Shown: piece by piece, positions 1-12,366 of the stretch
Layout: each line of letters begins with the position of its first letter
Position numbering within the stretch: the first letter of the stretch is position 1
Assembly: GCA_020746105.1 (NCBI GenBank)
Contig: CM036626.1
Location: 19,581,001 to 19,645,000, forward strand
DNA length: 64,000 nt
Direction: 5' to 3'
Source of the DNA: Trogon surrucura
Taxonomy: Eukaryota; Chordata; Aves; Trogoniformes; Trogonidae
The notes under the pieces: generated by a model
What the model saw: the letters and a program-made list of their open reading frames with translations, nothing else
Database searches by the model: none
Told to the model about the DNA's origin: nothing
Position numbers and translations under genes: made by a program

Positions 1-2147
1 ATTCACTTTTAATGAAACACTGAAGTATTTCTGGCTAACAACACGCTAAATTTCTGGCCAAGCAAAATAATTTGTTTTCAGATCAGGAGGTACATAACAA
101 AAGCAGCACATAATCTTGTCCCTCTAGAGCACATAAACTATGAAATTGTAAAGCTAATGGAAAAAAATAGGAAGTTTTCAGAGAAAACAGTAGGAAGAAA
201 TTGAAGCATTTGTGCTCTTGCACAAGCTGAGCTGAGCTTGGGACGAGGATGAAAATAGGGAAGAAAGTATTTTCAGATATTCAGGAAATGGAGAAAATGA
301 AGGACCAATTCCCCACTCTGTGGAGTCCAGACCCCCCGTGAAGAGTTGTTTGTGTTACTCAGTCCCTTGGTATATCCGTACCCCATAATATCAATTTAAA
401 ACAGTACTGTGAAATAAATGACACATTTAAGAGGCGCTGAGATGCTTAGGTAACAGGGAGCATGGTAGCATCTCTCTTACATAAAAGAGAAATACAACTT
501 GTCCTTGCTAGTGTTTTGCTTCTGTGTGGGCGTGTACAAAGAGCAAAGATATATCTTTAAAAAAACCTAAACTCCGCGCTCACTCTTTTGAGCTGTTTCC
601 TAGTTGTGCATAGCAGATTGTCCTACCTAACAGCGGGGTGCAGCCATCACCGTGGCCAAAAGCTGATGTCTCAAGTCTTACAGTTTACGGTGCCTTCCTC
701 CCTTCAGTCTTAGATATGAGTTTGGAAAGTGCCCAGATTTTTGATTTCCGTGAGGAAATGTCTCCCCGGCCAGGAGACCATGAACATTCAGCACCGATGG
801 GTGCAGCTCTGAGTCTGAGTGACAGGCTCTGCTCAAACAAGCCTCCGCTCTTCGGTCACAGGACTGACCTAGGAACCCTGAGCACGGCTCTGCACACAGC
901 AGCAGCTTAAAAAAGAGATTTTTTTTCTTAATTTCTTATTTCCAGTGACAGAATGCTGATCTGATAGCCACAAAGGGCTGTCAAAGACAGCTCTACCTTC
1001 AAAAGAGGTACTTTCCTGCAGCCTTGAATGACCCACCAAAGGACCTAGAGTTTAAGCTTTGCTTATGCTTTCAGATTTCTCTGTGGATCTGCTGAGCCCA
1101 TTTGGTTTGGGAATTTTCCTGCTCAGCAATCTGATGAAAGACCTAACGTGCTGCGAGCAGATACACACACATTATTTCTGCCTAAAAGATGCAGGGTATA
1201 CCTGAGCTCCAGATGTCTTCTTGTATAGTAGGAAGAGCCTCCACAGTGGCTTCTGCAGTCTTCTGCAAGGCAGAGAAGGTAGGAGCTGCCATTTAGCTGC
1301 CTACATCTTGTACCTGATCTAGTCCAATTTGCAATATAGTCCTTTACATGTCCATTAGTCAACTACCTCCCACTAAGTGTAATCAAATTCCTTTCCCCCG
1401 GTTGAGTTCCTCGGTAAAAATGCACACACTTCTTTCTGCCTGCCAAGCGCTTAAAAAGGGCTTATTAGAATCAGTCATAAAAAATCTATATACTACCTAC
1501 AAATAATTTAAATCCTATTTTCAGCTTTCTAGATTCATAAATCGCTGTTCTGCTCAGCAATCCAAATCACAGCCACTAAAACCTTTGGTCCTGAAGGACA
1601 ACAAAGGAGAAAACACTTCTCTTCTCTTTTGCTTTGGTCCAGTGGGAAATACGAAGAGATGACACCAGAGATCTTTATAGCCTTAAATAGCTAGGCATAA
1701 ACCATTCTGATCCACGTTAAGAGCGGGAATGAAATTGAAATTGTTGGAGAAGACCCATTCTCTCATGTTAAATGCTTTCTCAGCACCAAATGATCATGTA
1801 GCCATAACCTGAGGAGTCCCCACAAGAAAACATAAACAGATGTTATCTAGTGAGAGTTTTCCTTAAGAGTCCTACCTAATAGGGAAGTAGTAGTGAATTT
1901 TTAAAATACGTATGTAGTTGTGAACTCTAACTGGATCACAGATCTTGCAAGATAATGGAACCTGCATCCTAACTGCACTGGAAAATTCTGATTTCCCTCA
2001 TTTTTTTCCAGTGAAGAAGTGAAGTGCGACTGAGTTACAAACCTGGGTTTAAATTCTGACTGAGCTTGAATGCAATGTCTGTTCACAAAGCCAGTGTGTC
2101 CCTTCTGAAAATCATACATGCCAACTAATATGCATTTATTCATTCAC
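1..2147. other. Unique non-coding sequence, no gene recognised
   Basis: This is AT-rich, high-complexity sequence without a recognisable repeat. The longest open frame is about 90 codons and resembles no family I know. A segment at 3' bases 640-900 is slightly richer in G+C but has no splice-site context that would make it an exon. Confidence 0.6.
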
Positions 2148-2164
2148 TTATTTATTTATTTATT
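2148..2164. repeat. (TTAT)n tetranucleotide microsatellite
   Basis: About four uninterrupted TTAT units. This is an ordinary short microsatellite in AT-rich sequence. Confidence 0.8.
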
Positions 2165-5040
2165 GCAAGGGTAACTTTCTAGAAGCTCTGGTAAGATGTT
2201 GCAGCAAATTCTGTTTTACTCCCTGCCCAGCTTAATATAAAAAGATATACTTAAATATAAATGCAATACATTATTTATTGTACAAAGGATAGTCTAACCC
2301 AAGTTAACAAAGAAAGAGAAAAAATATTTGCTTTAGCTAATTTGATATGTGAAGCTGAGCTTAACATCACTGAGATTCTGCAGCAGGCCAAGTGTTTATT
2401 TTTGCATTTCTATAAACTTGCCACTGACAATCCCCAAATCCTTTACCTTCCGTAGTGATCTCTCGGGAAGATTTGTCACAGCTGGATTAGACTCTTGGTG
2501 CAGGGAGAGAGCTTCAGACATGCCTGAAGGACAATTAGGGACTGTGGACACTAATCATCAGCACAGTTTGGGCTGAAGACATTTTTATCTGGGGAGGAGT
2601 TTAGGCATCTCAGAATGACCAAGGTCTATTCGTGGGCTGGGGAGGATGTGAAACCACGATTTATTTAGTCTGTTATACAAAAATTTGTAACATTGTATAA
2701 TTAAGCTTTTTCAAAATATTTTTCTATGTAGAGGAGGGACTAGTACATCTTTGGTCCTGCCTAAACCATTTGGTATTAAATAAAACAAATACATATTATA
2801 TATTATAAAATATTAAATTAAATATTACAAAATATTTTAAAAATACCTATTAGGACCATTCTTCAGCTTTCAACATTTATATCATTTATATACATGTTGC
2901 AATCTCAGTGCATGGATTTGTCTTGCCCAAGGTCCGCATATTTCCACCTACAAGTTTTTGTCAAATTCTGTATCTGAGCACCTCCTATTTTTCACCTGGA
3001 GGTAGCTCAGTCGAGTTAGGACGATTCGGTTTCTTACTCGACACTTTTGTATCCAGCTCCTTTTGCAGCACTTTGGTATATTTCTCCTGAAAATTTATAA
3101 CATTTCTACTCATATCAGAGCCGTGAGTTGGCCTTTATTCTGACATGGATTTGTCTAAACCATCTCCCATGGTGACTCTGGGAAAGAGGAGCTCAGGAGA
3201 TCTGATTGTACCCAAATTAGGGCACCACCCTCTGTGACACAGCCCCAGCCCGCTCTGTGGCTGGAGCACGGGATGCTCTGCACTGGGGAAGGGCTGGGAG
3301 AGGGTGCTGAGGAAAGGGGTGCATGCCCTGCCACAGCAATCCCTCTGCTTTTATGTGAAAGGCTTGGAAAACAGCTTTTTCATGTCTTCCAGCAGACTGG
3401 AGGAATTCCCTGTGCATAGTCTCCGATGAGTATTCAAGCTTTTAGGTATTTATGTAAGTTACAGCAGTAACATTCATCCTTTTCTACTTGTCACAGTGAA
3501 TCAAAGTTAAAAGATATATACTGCTATGGAGGAATATATAATCTCTAAAAAAACCCTAAATAATAATACTGTTCCCTAAATACTCTTGAAGCACCTTTAA
3601 GCCTTGGAGAGGACTCCACCAGGGAGTGATGACTTGTGGGTCTGCACCATTCATTTGGCTCAAACATCCCTTCCTCGGGGAAGACCACCGGACTCATCTT
3701 TTAAAAATCAAATTCAAATCGGATCCGTTTTGCAAATCGTCCAAGAAGTCTATCAGACTCCCTGGCTACATCAAAGACAAGGCAAACCTTTATCTTTCGT
3801 GCTGATGAACATCGTCTGAAAAAACTTCAACAGCGAAATGTGCAAGAAACATTGCCTTACGCTCTCAGATGACTTCAAATGAGTTTAAAGAGGGTGATAA
3901 CACATTCTAATAGTAACCAAATTTTCTCTTGCTACTGTAAATGTATTTGCTTTCAATTCTGGGTTAACTTTTCCACACGACAATTTCATATGAGAAGCTC
4001 TTGGACATCGACTTTTTCTTGGGCACAAGCAGAGCAGTCCAGGGCTCACCTTTACCTCCGTGCCCTGGGTCTGTGCAGGGGTTTCCAAATTGCCCGTTGC
4101 CTCCACAATCAACAGCAGAATTTGTCTTTGCCTTCATTTTGGAGAATTTGCTTATTTAGGAACAAATGCTGAGCATATGTTAGCAGCGACCAACGCTTGA
4201 TTTTGCGAACAGGTTCTGCCGAGAGCGGTGGGTCTGTTCTCAATCTGTGATACCAGACCATGATGCAAAAGGAATGAGAATTAACCTCCCTTTGCCCCAA
4301 CCATCCACCTATGCACAATGACACTGCATCTTATTTCTAACTGAAAAGAATAATTGTAAGTACAGCTTTGGAAGAGATTTTTTTTAGCCTATTTTCAATT
4401 TTTCAGGGGAAAAATAAAACCAACCAGCCAATGTGACGTGAAGATTCTTCTAAGCTTTTGGCAGACTTCAAAATAATAATTAAGCCTTCTTACTAGGAGG
4501 AACGAAATGTTCTATTCGAATCCAAAATTAAATGCCCTTTCCTACTTGAAAGCTTGCTTAAACATATACAAACAAGATGAAAATACATTTAGAAAGTAAA
4601 CATTGAAGCTGCAAATTAAAAAAAAAAATCCTGCTAAACTTATTGCAAAAGGCATGGACACACCTGGTGCTTTTTCATTTGTTTTGGTTTTTTTTTTCAG
4701 TTTCTTTTCACTGAATCAATCTGGCAAAAATTAATCGCTTGATAAAAGCTCCAGATTTTGAAATAGCCTGCGAATTTTTTGAGATGGTCCGTAAGAAAGA
4801 TTATACTTCACTGTGATGCTCAGGGTAGAGAAGTTAACACAAGAGACTGATTTCTGAGAATGTTCTTAAATATACGAAATAAAGCCTTGCAATTGTGAAA
4901 GACCTTCGCTCCGTCCCTCATCAGCAATATCCTCAGTTTCCAGCAGAAAATAGGGGGCATTTTCTTGTTCCACTCTTTGCCAGGCTCCTGGAACCAGAAG
5001 ATATTAAACCCCCCCACCCCGATTACAGCACTTTTGTCTT
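2165..5040. other. Unique non-coding sequence, no gene recognised
   Basis: The sequence is AT-rich, with a strongly A/T-dominated stretch near 2690-2850. A more GC-rich patch at about 3190-3420 has short open frames on both strands and no recognisable protein. No repeat family is recognised. Confidence 0.55.
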
Positions 5041-5480
5041 TCATTGAAAGTGAGTAGTTCTGAAGAAGAGGGAGAAATCCTCTGTTTGTTCCACGTGACA
5101 GGTTTAGAAACGTTAGAAATAGGCAGTGCGTTGCGGTGGGATTACGATGAAAAGTGCCAACTACAAGACAAAATCATTCTGAAACTTAAAGAAAACAGAG
5201 CTCTACCGCTTCCAGGAGCCTGGAAAAGCCATTTTTCTCTGCACGGAACTATCTGCCAAGTGAGAGAATTGATCACGTTGATGCAGAGCTGCCTAAATAC
5301 AGTTAAGTCGTGTGAATTTGAACAGTTAACAGCTGGACTAATTAGGGAGCACGGTGTTATTGGTATAACTGATAACCAGGACTAAGCAAGGTTATTTTGC
5401 GAGTAATAAATCTGACTTTGCAAAGAACGGCGGATATTTGCAGAGCTAATGAAAACCGCGCTTCCCAAATTAACGCGGGA
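5041..5480. other. Candidate conserved non-coding block (CpG-retaining)
   Basis: This high-complexity block contains several CpG dinucleotides (for example in ACGTG, GCGTTGCGG, TTACGATG, CCGCGC and AACGCGGG) although it is not GC-rich. It also has an ACTAATTAG homeodomain-type core near 5337. A 113-codon frame is open on the plus strand at 5044-5385, but it would start with TTG, has no splice acceptor or recognised domain, and is not called as a gene. Retained CpGs in AT-rich vertebrate DNA suggest constraint or lack of methylation, which is an inference. Confidence 0.3.
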
Positions 5481-5823
5481 GCAAGCAGAGGGGAAGAGCT
5501 GGAGTGCGCCTAATTAGAAATGCATGCCAAGGCAGGGAGGTGGAATACAAGGGTAAACAAACGGCAGAGACAGGACTTGTTTGCAATAACTACGGACAGA
5601 AGAGCAGCGGGACTTGGGGTTTGCCCAGCCCGAGGGGTGTTGCGGTGCCTGGGCAACCCAAGGATGAATTCTGCGTCGCTGGTGATGCTGCCACGTCTCC
5701 ACTCCAAGCAAACAGCCCTTCAGGCTCCAGGGCTGGCAGCCCAGCGTCTTTTACCAAAATCAAACACGTTACCAATGTCTCCAGGAGGTTATTGTACAGC
5801 TTGCAGAGCTAATACTTCAGGAG

Positions 5824-5844
5824 TTTGCATTTTTGCATGCAAAT
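5824..5844. promoter_or_regulatory. Cluster of three octamer-type (POU) motifs
   Basis: TTTGCAT occurs at 5824-5830 and again at 5832-5838. The inverse ATGCAAAT occurs at 5837-5844, so the second and third form the 12-bp palindrome TTTGCATGCAAA (5832-5843). ATGCAAAT is the octamer bound by POU-family transcription factors. Three copies within 21 bp is a plausible dimeric POU site, but function cannot be read from the sequence. Confidence 0.35.
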
Positions 5845-7480
5845 GAGCTTTCATTTAAACTCATCAGCATTTCCCTTTCTAAGCTCTAGGTTGAGTTATT
5901 CTTAGACTCTTTTCTCTTGGAGGAATTATGACTTATTTATCTGACAGCGTGGCTACTATCTCCCATCTCATTTTCGTAATCTAACACAACCTTCATAATC
6001 CTCAGCGGCTTTGTTTGGCAGATTCCCACCAAAAGAAATGTCCCATAGGCACGTGTGTGGCATTTGCTTTTCCCTTCCAGGAGTCGGGATAAACCTGCCC
6101 CTTTGTTCCTCTGGGTTTGTACAACAGGAGAAAAGATTTCTGGGCTCCAGAACCAGCTCTGGCAGAAATATCAAAGGGTTTGACCTGTCCCACCTATGCA
6201 GGGCTGGGGTAGGGGTGGTGTTTCTTGTCCCCTGTGTCAGAGTTTCAACTAGAGCTCTCCTTTAGCCTGCCTGACATTTTTATTATTATTTGCTGCCACC
6301 ACCAGTGGGACTCATATGAGAAGAATTTATAGGATAAGGTACAACATAATTTCCATTACAGTACAAATTTCTGGAAAAAAAAGATGTGAGCTAATCCAGC
6401 ATGTTCATGGTTTGCTGACCACTTTCTTATCTTTCCTCTTTAGTTATGGGAACAACTTCTACATGGTGCTGGGAATTAGTAAGACATTTCAAAAAGCGAG
6501 ACTGTTTACTTTGGAGAGAGAAAAAAATGAGGGCATTATATCAAATAACGAGTGGCAGAAAAATGTTCTCACCATCACAGAACGTATAAATGAGGAATCA
6601 TTGAACGGTGGCATAATCTAAATGGATAAAAAGGAATTGTTCTCACATAGCACGTGATTAGTTAGTGAAATTAATTGTCATGAATGTTATTGATGCAAAA
6701 TAAAACAACTGAATTCTAAAAAAGTGGTCATCAATAGGGTTAACAAAAGCATTCAGCATCTAATGACACTTATTTTTTTATACTTTAATAAAAAGTCATG
6801 CATATGTTTAGAGTATGACCTACAAGAGACATGAAGCCTCGTGCATCTGGGTTTAGAGCCACTTATTTAAAGATTATGAGTGAAGATGGAGCGGCTAGCA
6901 TCCCAAACTGGCGTGTTAGACACCTACTCCTTTCCAAAGCACACGTTGCCAGCTCCTTGTCAAAGAGCAAATGTGGAAATAAAAGACTACAGATCTGAAG
7001 CAAATGAATTCCTGCATCTAAACAAGAAAAAAGTCAGCGATATCCCCGTAGCAAACTCACGCTCCACAAGACATCTCATTTACCAGGTGTGGAAAATACC
7101 AGCACAAACTGCCCGTTAATAAGTATCTTGCCATCATTGCCCAGCTTTCCCGTTATGAAAGGTTTCCACATTTCAAGACAAGCTCAGCTCTGTCACGTTC
7201 TGCCTGCCCTTACGTTCAAACCATAGGGGACAACTGATCTTTTTGAAGGACTTCGCTCAAACTCGCTGGGGAAGTTGAGCTGAAGGTCAAGGGCTGTCAC
7301 AGAGAGGTGGCCTCCAGCCGCGAGTGCCACCGTCCCATCGTTGGTGGCCAGGAGCCGGCTGAGCTCCCGTCTTGCTCGTTGGCTGAGCACATTACCTGTT
7401 CGCTGGGGGACTGACTGGTAACGCCAACGTTGCCGTATCGAAACAGCTGTAAAATCATTAAGCATATCTTGTTTTACTTA
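5845..7480. other. Unique non-coding sequence, no gene recognised
   Basis: No known repeat or coding exon is recognised. Open frames reach only about 100 codons (6316-6621) and have no recognisable domain. Confidence 0.55.
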
Positions 7481-7830
7481 ACCTAAAGTCATTTAAATCG
7501 CGAGGCTTTTGGAGAGTATTAGCGAGACTAGAATTCCCTGATGCGATAGGAGAGACTTTAATGGAACGTGAAGCCTTATCGTATTAAGCATAATTTTTAT
7601 CGTATCACTGACTTACTTAATAGATTGGTAAACGTTGTTTTTCTAAAATTATAAGACAGCTCCCGATACAAAATTGGATTATGTCGGTTCATTTTTTCCA
7701 TCAGCTTTGCAATACTGCGAAAAGCTGAAATTTGTCATTAACATATGGATATCACTCAAATTTCTCTCGTAATTAGGCTTAGCCTGCCTTCGTTGTTGAC
7801 GCAGAAATATTGGCTTATGTCTTCTTACAG
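7481..7830. other. Candidate conserved non-coding block with paired TTATCGTAT motifs
   Basis: This AT-rich block keeps about a dozen CpG dinucleotides, such as in ATCGCGAGG, ATGCGATAG, GAACGTGA, AAACGTTG, CCCGATAC and GTTGACGCAG. It has no open frame of note and no repeat signature. The 9-mer TTATCGTAT occurs exactly twice, at 7576-7584 and 7597-7605, a 21-bp offset that is close to two turns of the helix. This is the most enhancer-like stretch in the left third of the window. The assignment is an inference. Confidence 0.4.
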
Positions 7831-9214
7831 AAACCCACTTCCTTTTGGAAATATATAGAATAAAACTTATATAAACTAAAGGAAGCTAAGAAGTGAAGAC
7901 TTTTTAAACTCTAACTGAAGAGTTCACAGTTCTTTGAATATTTGTCAGCAGCATATTAAACTGATTTCAAGGATTGTCTTTCAGCTAGTGGAACTAGAAT
8001 CATTAAGATTTTTCCGGAATGCTACTTTTTTTTTTTTTTTTTGACTGAACTCAGTTAAATCTCACCAGGTTTTGATGTTTGGTGGCCACATCCCAATTTC
8101 TGCTACTGCTATCCCTTAGGCATTCAAAGCCACTAGAGCGCAAATTTGTGGGCCACTGGAAAGGTGGACTGTGGTTCACAGAGTAAAAATAAGTGCTGAA
8201 GACCATGTGCACACTCAAGGTCAAGTTCAAAACAGCATAAATCCATCTCTATATAGCTGTCTTAAAGTTGCATTAAAGTCGCAGCTGCTCCTCACAGCGG
8301 GAATGATTTTTCCATACCCTGGTCTGAAGTTTTTAGGGTCACCTTTGCGAGAAACATTGAAGACTGATCCAGTCCCATAAAATCAAGATGTAGAGTGTTC
8401 TCCTCCCTCCCCACTACAGCACAGCTCATAAAATTCACCCCTTATTTACTAGGTAGGAGCTACGTGTCAAACCTTACCACCTGAAATACATGTTGCTCAC
8501 TGCTCCCCTGCTATTAGCAATAACAACATTATCACTGCAAAATCTTCCCGATGCAATCACAATATATCCAGCAATACTGAGGGCTATAAGTTTATGTTCA
8601 CGGAAATCTCTGAGAGCTACACTCATACAGCATAAAACGTAGACATATCTGATCCACATTTTAGTTTCTGTATAATTTACTCTCAACTACTAATAGCAGT
8701 ATTTTAAATAATCAGTTACAATTCAGCCTGAAGGTCCCAATTTGCATTTAACTAGCAAACTTTTACAAGCAGCGCACATTAACAGTTTTAAATGTCACAG
8801 CAATGTTTAATCATCCAAGACAATGCATAAAAATACTCAAAAAATATTTCTAATTGGCAATGCAATTATTTGACTTGTTGACTAAACTATGTTGCCATAT
8901 ACTTTGTCCCAGACTTTAAATTCACGCTTTCCAAAACGAAAACAGTAAATCAGCAAGGCAATATCCTAAAGGCAACTCCTTTTACTACAAGCAATGCTTT
9001 ATGCAAGAGCTAGACCCACTAATACAATGCAGATAGTGAGGAATGAAGGGCTAAAACAACCTTATCGAAGGTCTCGCATCTTTTGGGAGTGTTTAAACGC
9101 TTTGGAGGAGTGCAGAGGGCTCCACAAAACACACGCTCAGTTTTCTGTGCAGTGCTGGCACCCAACAATTCCCACATCGACCCAACCACGCATCCTCTTT
9201 CCGAAAAGTGGCAG
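7831..9214. other. Unique non-coding sequence with a 17-bp poly-T run
   Basis: No gene or known repeat is recognised. A run of T occupies 8026-8042. The rest is AT-rich, high-complexity sequence up to the CR1 tail at 9215. Confidence 0.55.
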
Positions 9215-9743
9215 TCACAGAATCACAGAATGTCAGGGATTGGAAGGGACCTCAAAAGATCATCAAGTCCAATCCCCCTGCCAGAGCAGGAATGCCTAGA
9301 TTATGCTGCACAGGAATGTGTCCAGGAGGGTCTTGAATGTCTCCAGAGAAGGAGACTCCACAACCTCCCTGGGCAGCCTGTGCCAGGGCTCTGTCACCCT
9401 CACTGAGAAGAAGTTTCTTCTTGAGTTTAAGCGGAACCTCTTATGTTCCAGTTTCAGCCCATTACCCCTTGTCCTATCATTGGTTGTCACCGAGAAGAGC
9501 CTGGCTCCATCCTCCTGACACTCACCCTTGATATATTTGTAAACATTAATGACGTCACCCCTCAGCCTCCTCTTCTCCAAGCTAAAGAGCCCCAGCTCCC
9601 TCAGCCTTTCCTCATAAGGGAGATGCTCCACTCCCTCCATCATCCCAGTTGCCCTGTGCTGGACTCTCTCCAGCAGTTCCCTGTCTTTCCTGAACTGAGG
9701 GGCCCAGAACTGGACAAAATATTTCAGATGGGGTCTCACAGTC
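9215..9743 (-). mobile_element. CR1 LINE, 5'-truncated, minus strand
   Basis: Read on the minus strand this is the 3' end of a chicken-repeat-1 (CR1) non-LTR retrotransposon. It has the end of the reverse-transcriptase ORF, the 3' UTR with the typical GGACTTGATGATCTTTTGAG segment, and the CR1 tail made of ATTCTGTG-type 8-mers (plus-strand end near 9215). CR1 homology stops at about 9738. The 5-mer CAGTC occurs at 9212-9216 and 9739-9743 and could be a short target-site duplication, but five bases is weak evidence. The copy is truncated and cannot move by itself. Confidence 0.95.
9296..9741 (-). pseudogene. CR1 ORF2 C-terminal fragment (reverse transcriptase-derived)
   Basis: The minus-strand frame is still open for about 148 codons of the C-terminal region that follows the CR1 reverse-transcriptase domain. 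Recognisable landmarks are [14 protein letters not shown] at the start, [24 protein letters not shown] and [14 protein letters not shown] in the middle, and [18 protein letters not shown] before the stop. The endonuclease and the catalytic reverse-transcriptase core are absent, so this is a dead 5'-truncated remnant. The frame stays open some 20 codons further upstream into unrelated flanking DNA, which is not part of the element. Confidence 0.9.
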
Positions 9744-12240
9744 TTGGTGCAACAACTTCTAAACCACATTTTATAAAATATATTCCTCATTCTGTGGTAC
9801 ATGCCTGACAGTGCTTCCTATTCACTTCATCTCAGACCCAACTGTGCCCAACCCCTGCTTCAAACACCAGATCCTGCTCCAGCTTTACCTGCTGAACCGA
9901 AGATCTTTCCTCCGTCAATAATTTTCTATGCATTTAGGTAGACACGTGCTATCTGGATAAAGAGAGAAACTAGGAAGCCAGGAAGGCTCACGGGTACTCT
10001 GATGAACTGTATCTGCATATTATTTTTTTTAAAGACATATCCAGAGGAACCAGCAGGGGCTCTATGTGCCCCTCTCTCCCTGTGCTATCATGTAACGTCT
10101 TGCCATCAGCGGAGGGAACCAGTCCTTGAACAGAGAAGCATAATTAAGCAAAATAATCTTTCTTTACAGTACCTTTCAATTCTCCACTCTCTGCGCTGGC
10201 TTTACTCTTCCCTGGAGAGCTTCTTTTTACTGCTAACACTACTTCGCCCAGAAGGCTTCATAAATCACCTTCCGAAGAACTGAGGTATCACCTGTGGCTG
10301 TTCCCATCCGTAACCCCTGCAACAGCTCCTCCCCAGCAGTAACACAGCCTGCCTGCCACCGTTATCTCTCAGGTACAAATTAGAAAGCGGAATTCAAATA
10401 ATTAAAACAGTTTATAACCTCATCGTATGGTCTGTTGGAAAGCCAGGGTTAAAAATTAATAACGGTCTGAACAGAAGAGAAACGTGTTTCTGAGGTTGCC
10501 AGTCTTAAGCAATATTAAGAACACAAGATCTGCTACAGCTGGTCAGGCTAAGGATATATTTAGCAAGCTTCTGCTCTGTGGCAGTGATGATTATGGAAGA
10601 ATTTAATAACACGGCAGGTAAAAAATAATCCTTCCTCCTCTTGGAAATCGTCGCGAGTAAATTTTATACATTTTGAACTGTCATATGGAAAGCATCAAGA
10701 CAATGACCCAGGAGATTTGAAGTCAATCCATTGCTGCTGCCGTTCTCTCCTCTATTCTCTCTGCACTCATTTCTGTGTCTCTGCCTGTAGAAAGGTGATA
10801 ACAACACTTGCTATATTCCACATGTTTTTCCTATTTCCAAACCCTACTCCCAGGATCCTGAAGGAGCATCTGAATGGATATCACCACACCCAGTGGCTCA
10901 AGGGTCATAGCAGGATACTGGTCTTATTACAACACAGCACAATAATAGCAACAACAATAATAATACCACTTTAAAAAGAGAAAATAATCAGTATTGAGAT
11001 AAACTGTTTTTTTCTGCCCTTTTCATCACTGCTCTATTTCCCTTCCCTTGCTCCCTCTCAATCCTTTCCTCCCAACCAGCCCCTCAAGAGCACGGAATGG
11101 ATTTTCCCACCGCAAACATGAGCCTTTGCCAGTGGATATTGTCGCTGTGTAACGCTCTTATTTCAAGGTGTTGGCAGGTATTGTAAGACAGAGCTGAGAA
11201 AGTGAGTGAAATCCAGACTGAAGAAATTACATGCCTACAGCACATAATGTGGTTAATAAAATGGAAAAATTGAAGTGCAGGTCCCATAACTTTTCTCTTC
11301 TAAGGCACAGACACCTTTAGTTTATGAATTAGTAAGTCTTTTTCATTTCACAGTCCATAGGGAATTACCGATTCTTGCCCTGTTCCTCAGGGTCCTGCTG
11401 TGCTTTCTTGCAACTTTTATTTTAATCTATTATTTTTTTCTTTTTTTTTTTCCATTGCATTTGAAGAAAAATTCTGCCCAGGAAAACACTTGCTTCCTCC
11501 CTACCTGACAGCAGTTGTCTTAGGAAGAGATTATTAAAAATTAGATCATTAAAAATTAGAATTATTTTCAGTTCACATATTGCTCACTTATTTAAACCTC
11601 ACAGTATAGCCTCTGAGATGTGCCAACATGACGTAGGTAAATGCAGGGCTTCTCCTGAAGGTCCTAAACTGAATATCTGAGTCACAGCTATACCTGGGAT
11701 TAGTCCACATGCATTAAATATATTAGGAATACAATCATTGACTCAAAATCTGCCATCCAACGTGTAGACAAATTTTGCCTAACAGTAAAGGTTTTACAGA
11801 GTATAACAGCACTGGTTCTGTTCCATCACACGCTTCCTTTCTTAAGTGATTGGATAAGTAATATCCTAATCATTCTAATAAGAGGCTCTATCAATACTTT
11901 CAAAATGACTAATAGCATTCGAGCCTTAGATTATATTTATAAATGGTTTCCACTTAACGCATTGTATAGTTGACTTTAATAAGTACTTACTGAAGGCTCA
12001 CGTAGTACAAATATGTTGCTTAGGCTGTGATAAAATGGTACTCCTAGGAATACTTGCAACAATGAGCGGTTTGGCTAATGATAGAAAACATACATTTGTG
12101 AATGCTTTATTTACACAGCTCCCTGATTTATGTTTCTCTCGGTTTCTGGAGTTGGGTAAAAGACTTTTTCCAAAACATCTAAACCCTGTGGGGAAACTGT
12201 ATTGAACCTTTTTCTTTTTTCGGTCCATTATTGAAGTGCG
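9744..12240. other. Unique non-coding sequence, no gene recognised
   Basis: No known repeat family or exon is recognised. An imperfect AAT/AAC trinucleotide run lies at about 10940-10966. Open frames are under 95 codons and show no familiar domain. Confidence 0.55.
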
Positions 12241-12366
12241 TTTTTGACTTTCACTGTTTTAGACCCAAACCACATCTGCAGCTCTTTGCTAAGCAAATGA
12301 GGCTTTCTCTCCCTCTTCTGATCTCATTTGTGCCGAGGAGCATCTCAGCCGCTACCACAGGTAAGG
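12241..12366 (+). other. Exon-like segment with matching splice-site consensus
   Basis: A pyrimidine-rich tract ending in TTTTAG (12241-12262) could be a splice acceptor. Ninety-eight bases downstream, CAG followed by GTAAGG (12358-12366) is a near-perfect splice donor. The enclosed 12263-12360 segment is open in the frame that runs 12231-12665. The implied peptide resembles nothing I know, so this could be a non-coding-RNA exon, an unannotated coding exon, or chance. Confidence 0.2.
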
